Source: Candidatus Gastranaerophilales bacterium
Lineage (GTDB): Bacteria; Cyanobacteriota; Vampirovibrionia; Gastranaerophilales; Gastranaerophilaceae
DNA length: 9,612 nt
Assembly: GCA_944326495.1 (NCBI GenBank)
Contig: CALVEE010000159.1
Span: 1 to 9,612, forward strand
Direction of reading: 5' to 3'
The translations under genes were made by a program, and so were the position numbers. Positions within the stretch are counted from its first letter, which is position 1. Every line of letters begins with the position of its first letter. This document shows, piece after piece, positions 5,749 to 9,612 of the stretch. A model generated the notes under the pieces. That model saw only the letters and a program-made list of their open reading frames with translations, was not told where the DNA came from and did not search any database.

Positions 5749-6528
5749 ATGAAAATTGGTGTAATTGGTCTTGGATTAATCGGGGGTTCAATTTTTAAAA
5801 AAGGACAGACAGCAGGATATGATATGGTCGGAGTTTCACGTTCTGTAAAAGAACCGGGCGTAAGTGATGATTATAATACCCTGAAAGAGTGTAATTTAGT
5901 ATTTGTTTGTACGCCGATGAACAAGACGATTTCTGTTTTAGATAAGCTGAATGATATATTACCTTCCGGAACAATAGTAAGTGATGTTTGTTCTCTAAAA
6001 GAGTTTGTTTGTAAAAAGAATTATAACTACAAATTTATTCCGTCTCACCCGATGGCAGGGACTGAAAAACAAGGCTGGGAAGCTTCTTTTGCGGAGCTGT
6101 TTGAAGGTGCAGTCTGGGCAGTTACGCCAAAAGAGGATACTGACATAAGAGATTTTGAACTCTTAAAAAAAGTTATTGAGAGTTTTGGGGCAAAAACAGT
6201 TATAACAACACCGAAAGAACACGACAGAGCTGTTGCTTTGATTTCGCATACTCCAATGCTTATTGCACAGGCACTATGTAAAAATATTGAAGATAATGAA
6301 CTTGCTCAAAAGCTTGCTTCTTCCGGTTTTCGTGATACCACAAGGCTTGCGCTTTCAAATATTGAAATGGCAAATGATATGGTAGTTATGAACGAAACAA
6401 ATATCAAAGATGTGCTTGATAAATTACAGGAAAACCTGGAGAAAATTTTGGACGGGAATTATAAAAAAGAGGCTGAAGATATCAAGGATTTCCGGAAAAA
6501 ACTTTATGCTGATAAAGTTTCAAGATAA
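5749..6528 (+). CDS. tyrA: prephenate/arogenate dehydrogenase, TyrA family
   Basis: TyrA oxidatively decarboxylates prephenate (to 4-hydroxyphenylpyruvate) or arogenate (to tyrosine) with NAD(P)+, in the cytosol. The 259-aa protein has the N-terminal Rossmann motif GLGLIGGS (residues 7-14), SHPMAGTE (99-106), the catalytic-histidine region EHDRAVALISHTPM with His167, and GFRDTTRLA (193-201). It is a monofunctional form without chorismate mutase or ACT domain. Many prephenate-type enzymes read H-x-P-H at the catalytic site; here it is H-T-P-M, which may affect substrate choice but cannot be decided from sequence. The ATG follows directly after the proA stop, with AAGGA 7 nt upstream inside proA, so the two are co-translated. 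The 3' end overlaps the convergent protease gene by 25 nt. Confidence 0.93.
   Translation: MKIGVIGLGLIGGSIFKKGQTAGYDMVGVSRSVKEPGVSDDYNTLKECNLVFVCTPMNKTISVLDKLNDILPSGTIVSDVCSLKEFVCKKNYNYKFIPSHPMAGTEKQGWEASFAELFEGAVWAVTPKEDTDIRDFELLKKVIESFGAKTVITTPKEHDRAVALISHTPMLIAQALCKNIEDNELAQKLASSGFRDTTRLALSNIEMANDMVVMNETNIKDVLDKLQENLEKILDGNYKKEAEDIKDFRKKLYADKVSR
6496..6520 (-). terminator. intrinsic terminator of the M16 protease gene, inside tyrA
   Basis: AAACTTTAT (6499-6507) and ATAAAGTTT (6512-6520) form a perfect 9-bp stem with a 4-nt loop. On the minus strand the stem runs into six T residues (A-run 6496-6501 on +). The protease stop codon (6504-6506) lies within the stem. On the + strand the hairpin falls in the last codons of tyrA and is not followed by a U-tract, so it should act only on the minus strand. 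Confidence 0.65.
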
Positions 6529-9278
6529 GATTTATTATAATCCAGAGTATCCTTTGAGGCTGCAATACTATATACAGGTTTTGATGCAAATATCCTCTTT
6601 GCAAGATTAGTAACATCATCTTTTGTAATATTGTCTATTTCATTATAAAGCTTATTGGCGTAATCTATACCGTATTTAGAATTCATCCCGTAACTGATAG
6701 AATTTAGTTTGCTTGCGGTGCCTTCATTTTCTATAAGACTTGCTTTAATAGCAAGTTTTGCATTCTCCAAATCCTTATCAGTAAAATTGCCTGCAATTAA
6801 TTCACCAATCTGTCTTTTAAAACCATTTATAGATTTTTGAACATTGTCATAGCTTATCTCGCCGATATCTTTATTATCGGTTGTTGTTAAAATATTGCAG
6901 GATAATTCGCCTCTGTCTCCAAGTTTATCTATAGAAGAGTATACCGAATATGCAAGATGCTCTTTTTCTCTTAAAACATTAAATAACCCGATACTCGAGT
7001 TTGTTAGTATTGAATTAAGAATTTCAGCAGATACGGTTTCTTTTATAGTATTATCGCATTTAAACTTGTAAACCTGCATTATATCAGCTTGAGAATTGTT
7101 TGTTATTTGCTTAAGGACTACCGGATTATTGTTTTCTTTGTAAATGGCTGGCGTTTTAATATTATTTGGTTTTACAGGGTTTAACCTTTCAGCAGAAGAT
7201 AAAATTTCATTCTTTACAAATTCAGCCGGATCTTGCGGAATATTTGCAGTTATTATTCCGCGGGAATTATTAAGCATAAAACTATGGAATGATTTTAAAT
7301 CTTCAAGTGTAATACTATCAAGACTCGCAAGAATATCTTCTTCAGAGCTCTCATACTTATTGTTAGAGCTTTCCCAGTTGTAATACAATCTTTGTGCTGT
7401 ATTCTGGCGTTTTAGAATATTATCTTTTACAATCTTTTTTGCCTTATCTAAATTTTCTTGTGTTAAATTCGGATTATATAAAAGCTTTTCAACACTTTCG
7501 AAAACCTTTTGTCTGTTATCAAATATACCGTTTGAACTAATCTTTAATCTGGAAGCCGTTAATCCTGCAGATAGATTAATACAGTTTTCTTCCTGAAATT
7601 TCTTCCACTCATTCTCATTCATCCCGTAAGCTCCCATATCATAAATTTCATTCATAAGCTCTATAACGCCGGGCTTTGCATTAGACGGGGTATCAATCAA
7701 TAATGAAATATTATAATTTATATTTCTGTTCTTTGTCTCATATAGTCCTAACGCAAAGTTATTATTAAGTGTACAATCGTATACTTTTTGCATATTTACA
7801 GGCTCCCTTGACTTTGCCTTAAAACTTATATTTTCCTGCTTAGGGTGCACAAGAGTAACTGCCGCTTTATTGAGATTAAAATATTCTTTTAAAGCACGCG
7901 TTACGTCACGAGGCTCTAAAGAGTCCAGAATGCTTTCATACTGCGTAAAATATTCTAACTGTCTGTCAAGCACTGCCTTTCCAATACTGTCATTTACAAA
8001 AGAAGAGTATTCCAATGCATTTTCTCTATCTTTCTTAATCTTTAGCTTTAACCTCTCCAGAATTTTATCCGAAACCGGCTCAATTTCCGAAATAGCAGAA
8101 AAAGCCGCTCTTAAAGCTTCCTCACACCTGTTTTCAGATGTATTAAATGCTATATAAACCATTCTCGGGGTGTTTGGATTGGTGCTTATTTTTTCACTGT
8201 CTATAAAAGGATATGCATTAAACTCGCGTAAATTTTGGTTCAATTTACAATCCTGCGATTCAAGGTACACTTTTGCAGCGTCCAAGGCGACTTTTTCTTT
8301 TATATCAGAATTCTTAGGCCCTGCAAAACCTATTACAATATCGGTTGAAACCGCCTTATCATTTGTAAAATCCTTTCTCACGGTTTTATTTACAGGCTGC
8401 ATTTTTTCTTCAAACCGTTTGCCGTGTGAGAGTTTAGAAGAATTAAAGTTTTTTGCAGCAAGCTTAATTGCTTCATCCGGATTTACATCACCTGTTATAA
8501 CAAGAGTCATGTTATCAGGAGTATAATAGTTATCATAATAAGCTTTTACATCCTCTCTTGTAAGATTTTTTATCGTCTTAACACTTCCACCGACCATTTC
8601 ATCAGCCGGATTTTTTATATTAAAAAGCGTCCTTACAGTCTGATCCATGGCAATTGTCTGCGGATTATCAAGAATCATGTTAATTTCAGAACAAACAGGA
8701 GCTTTTTCTTTAGCAATCATGTTATCTGCAAGCTTCAAATCCTCTGTCATAGCGGCTATAACCTGAATTTGTCTTTCTAAATCTCCTTTATTCAGCAGCG
8801 GAGTAGAATTTACATAATCCGTTATCGCATAATTAGTACTCGCATTTGCCCATCCACCAAGCTCATCAATCTTTTTAAAAGAATCACCTGTCTCAAGCTT
8901 GATATGTCCGTTATCTCCATTTGTTCCATTAAAAGCCATATGCTCTAAAAAATGACTTATGCCTTTTATATTAGCAGTTTCATTCATTGAGCCGACATTA
9001 ACATAATTTTTCACAACAGCAGGCGAGCCTTCCATTGGCACGATATTAACTCTATAGCCGTTTGCAAGTTTGTAGCTGTGAACTTCAAGCCCGTTTTCCA
9101 TCTTATAAACCCCGAGTTTATTATATTTCGCAGGTAATTTTACCTTAAAATCAGGGGTAACAGGGGTAATATGTGATATTTCGGCAATCTGCTGCTTATC
9201 CGCATTCGCTTTATATCCGTCATTTTTTTTATTAGTAACGGATTGAAAATAAACATTGCTGACACTATTGACCTTCAT
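6504..9278 (-). CDS. M16-family zinc metallopeptidase (insulinase/pitrilysin-like), 924 aa
   Basis: This is a single-chain M16 peptidase built of four roughly 200-residue domains in two halves that clamp shut on peptides. The active zinc site is in the first half: HFLEHMAFNGT contains the inverted H-x-x-E-H motif (His109, Glu112, His113), and EKAPVCSE holds Glu191 and Glu198, Glu198 being the likely third ligand. An M16_C domain follows near 238-440 (YYTPDNMTLVITGD). The second half (about 505-690) has PGVIELMNEIYDMGAYG where the zinc motif would be, so it is catalytically inactive, as usual. The last domain carries LREKEHLAYSVYSS. No signal peptide is visible. Instead about 45 polar residues precede the first domain, beginning MKVNSVSNVYFQSV. 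The ATG at 9278 was chosen over 9284 because the TATAAT at 9290-9285 places transcription at 9278. Export and substrate are unknown. Confidence 0.93.
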   Translation of the reverse strand: MKVNSVSNVYFQSVTNKKNDGYKANADKQQIAEISHITPVTPDFKVKLPAKYNKLGVYKMENGLEVHSYKLANGYRVNIVPMEGSPAVVKNYVNVGSMNETANIKGISHFLEHMAFNGTNGDNGHIKLETGDSFKKIDELGGWANASTNYAITDYVNSTPLLNKGDLERQIQVIAAMTEDLKLADNMIAKEKAPVCSEINMILDNPQTIAMDQTVRTLFNIKNPADEMVGGSVKTIKNLTREDVKAYYDNYYTPDNMTLVITGDVNPDEAIKLAAKNFNSSKLSHGKRFEEKMQPVNKTVRKDFTNDKAVSTDIVIGFAGPKNSDIKEKVALDAAKVYLESQDCKLNQNLREFNAYPFIDSEKISTNPNTPRMVYIAFNTSENRCEEALRAAFSAISEIEPVSDKILERLKLKIKKDRENALEYSSFVNDSIGKAVLDRQLEYFTQYESILDSLEPRDVTRALKEYFNLNKAAVTLVHPKQENISFKAKSREPVNMQKVYDCTLNNNFALGLYETKNRNINYNISLLIDTPSNAKPGVIELMNEIYDMGAYGMNENEWKKFQEENCINLSAGLTASRLKISSNGIFDNRQKVFESVEKLLYNPNLTQENLDKAKKIVKDNILKRQNTAQRLYYNWESSNNKYESSEEDILASLDSITLEDLKSFHSFMLNNSRGIITANIPQDPAEFVKNEILSSAERLNPVKPNNIKTPAIYKENNNPVVLKQITNNSQADIMQVYKFKCDNTIKETVSAEILNSILTNSSIGLFNVLREKEHLAYSVYSSIDKLGDRGELSCNILTTTDNKDIGEISYDNVQKSINGFKRQIGELIAGNFTDKDLENAKLAIKASLIENEGTASKLNSISYGMNSKYGIDYANKLYNEIDNITKDDVTNLAKRIFASKPVYSIAASKDTLDYNKSYLETLSA

Positions 9279-9284
9279 AACCAT

Positions 9285-9290
9285 ATTATA
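9285..9290 (-). promoter_or_regulatory. -10 element giving a leaderless M16 protease mRNA
   Basis: A perfect TATAAT on the minus strand (9290-9285) ends 6 nt before the ATG at 9278, so the A of that ATG is the seventh base after the element, the usual transcription start. The -35 region (near 9308-9313) is poor. No Shine-Dalgarno site is present. Confidence 0.6.
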
Positions 9291-9326
9291 TAAAAAACAA
9301 ATCAGCCCGAAAAATTGCTAATTTGT
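9291..9326 (-). terminator. terminator-like hairpin or operator just upstream of the protease -10
   Basis: On the minus strand ACAAATTAGC (9326-9317) can pair with GCTGATTTGT (9306-9297), 10 bp with one G-U pair and a 10-nt loop, followed by a run of T to 9292. It could end a minus-strand transcript that comes from the right, or act as an operator flanking the weak -35 of the protease promoter. Confidence 0.4.
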
Positions 9327-9612
9327 AAAGAAAAATAACGAACGGGACTTTATAAAAAGCCTGTGAGAGGTCAAAAATTTTATTTAAAAATTGCTTTTAT
9401 TCAAGTTTATTCCCTATCTTAGCCTTGTCTAGGATTTGCTCAATCACCTTTAAACTTTACAGTTTAGCCTTTCCTCCCCGGTTGGCATTAGTGTCCAAAT
9501 AAAAACAGAAAGTACGTTTTCCTCTCCCGCAGGTCACACTGCTGTCCGTTAAAAAAAGAAATAAAAAGCAGGACACAGTAGAAATTTGCTCTTCCTTGTT
9601 TCAAAAAGTTGA
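9327..9612. other. gene-free stretch upstream of the protease, possibly a structured RNA
   Basis: No open frame here has a ribosome-binding site or recognisable protein. The stretch does contain nested complementary segments. CCTG-T-GAGAGG (9360-9370) can pair with CCTCTC-CCG-CAGG (9521-9533). Inside that, TTTTATTT (9378-9385) can pair with AAATAAAA (9497-9504). TAAACT (9451-9456) and AGTTTA (9461-9466) form a small hairpin whose loop is GTAA, a GNRA type, if read on the minus strand. The outer pairing encloses about 174 nt. With the terminator-like hairpin at 9291-9326 this would suit a minus-strand non-coding RNA, but no known RNA class was recognised and short AT-rich pairings arise easily by chance. 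Confidence 0.3.

Noticed and set aside
9466..9527. GAGGAAA-type strings on the minus strand, reminiscent of RNase P RNA
   Set aside because: The conserved continuation of the RNase P core and its other conserved regions are absent.

Overview
The window is AT-rich, with short operons, strong consensus sigma-70-type promoters and two TolC-type outer-membrane proteins, so the source is a Gram-negative-type bacterium. The codon bias, the small lineage-specific genes and the N-terminal style of two proteins (M-[QK]-[IV]-x-x-V-S-x-x-x-F-Q) suggest an uncultured gut member of the Gastranaerophilales/Vampirovibrionia (Melainabacteria), the non-photosynthetic relatives of cyanobacteria. That assignment is inference: no marker gene in the window proves it.

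Left part (1-3540, all + strand). The tail of one TolC-family protein is followed by a small acidic protein with its own promoter, an AT-rich hairpin terminator, a small lysine-rich protein, a second terminator, a YvlD/PF04020 membrane protein, a full TolC/CzcC-type outer-membrane protein that appears to be translated from a leaderless mRNA, and a nitroreductase-family flavoprotein. After the nitroreductase lies a REP-like palindrome and the isolated fragment of what was probably a large surface protein.

Middle (3540-6528). A hypothetical 130-aa protein converges on a tRNA-Arg(ACG) gene on the minus strand. The tRNA has its own near-consensus promoter and terminator. Divergent from it is an apparent three-gene operon on the + strand: a 73-aa CxxC protein, proA (proline biosynthesis; overlaps the small gene by 14 nt) and a TyrA-type prephenate/arogenate dehydrogenase (tyrosine biosynthesis; starts on the base after the proA stop).

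Right part (6504-9612, - strand). A 924-aa M16-family zinc metallopeptidase converges on tyrA and overlaps it by 25 nt. Its probable intrinsic terminator lies inside the tyrA coding sequence. The protease also appears leaderless. The roughly 330 nt upstream of it have no convincing gene, but show nested complementary segments and a terminator-like hairpin that could belong to a minus-strand structured RNA.

I found no CRISPR array, insertion sequence, phage module or recognisable defence system. The points most worth following up are the N-terminal motif shared by the 95-aa protein and the M16 protease, the two leaderless starts, the terminator embedded in overlapping convergent genes, the REP-like palindrome beside a gene remnant, and the unexplained region at the right edge.
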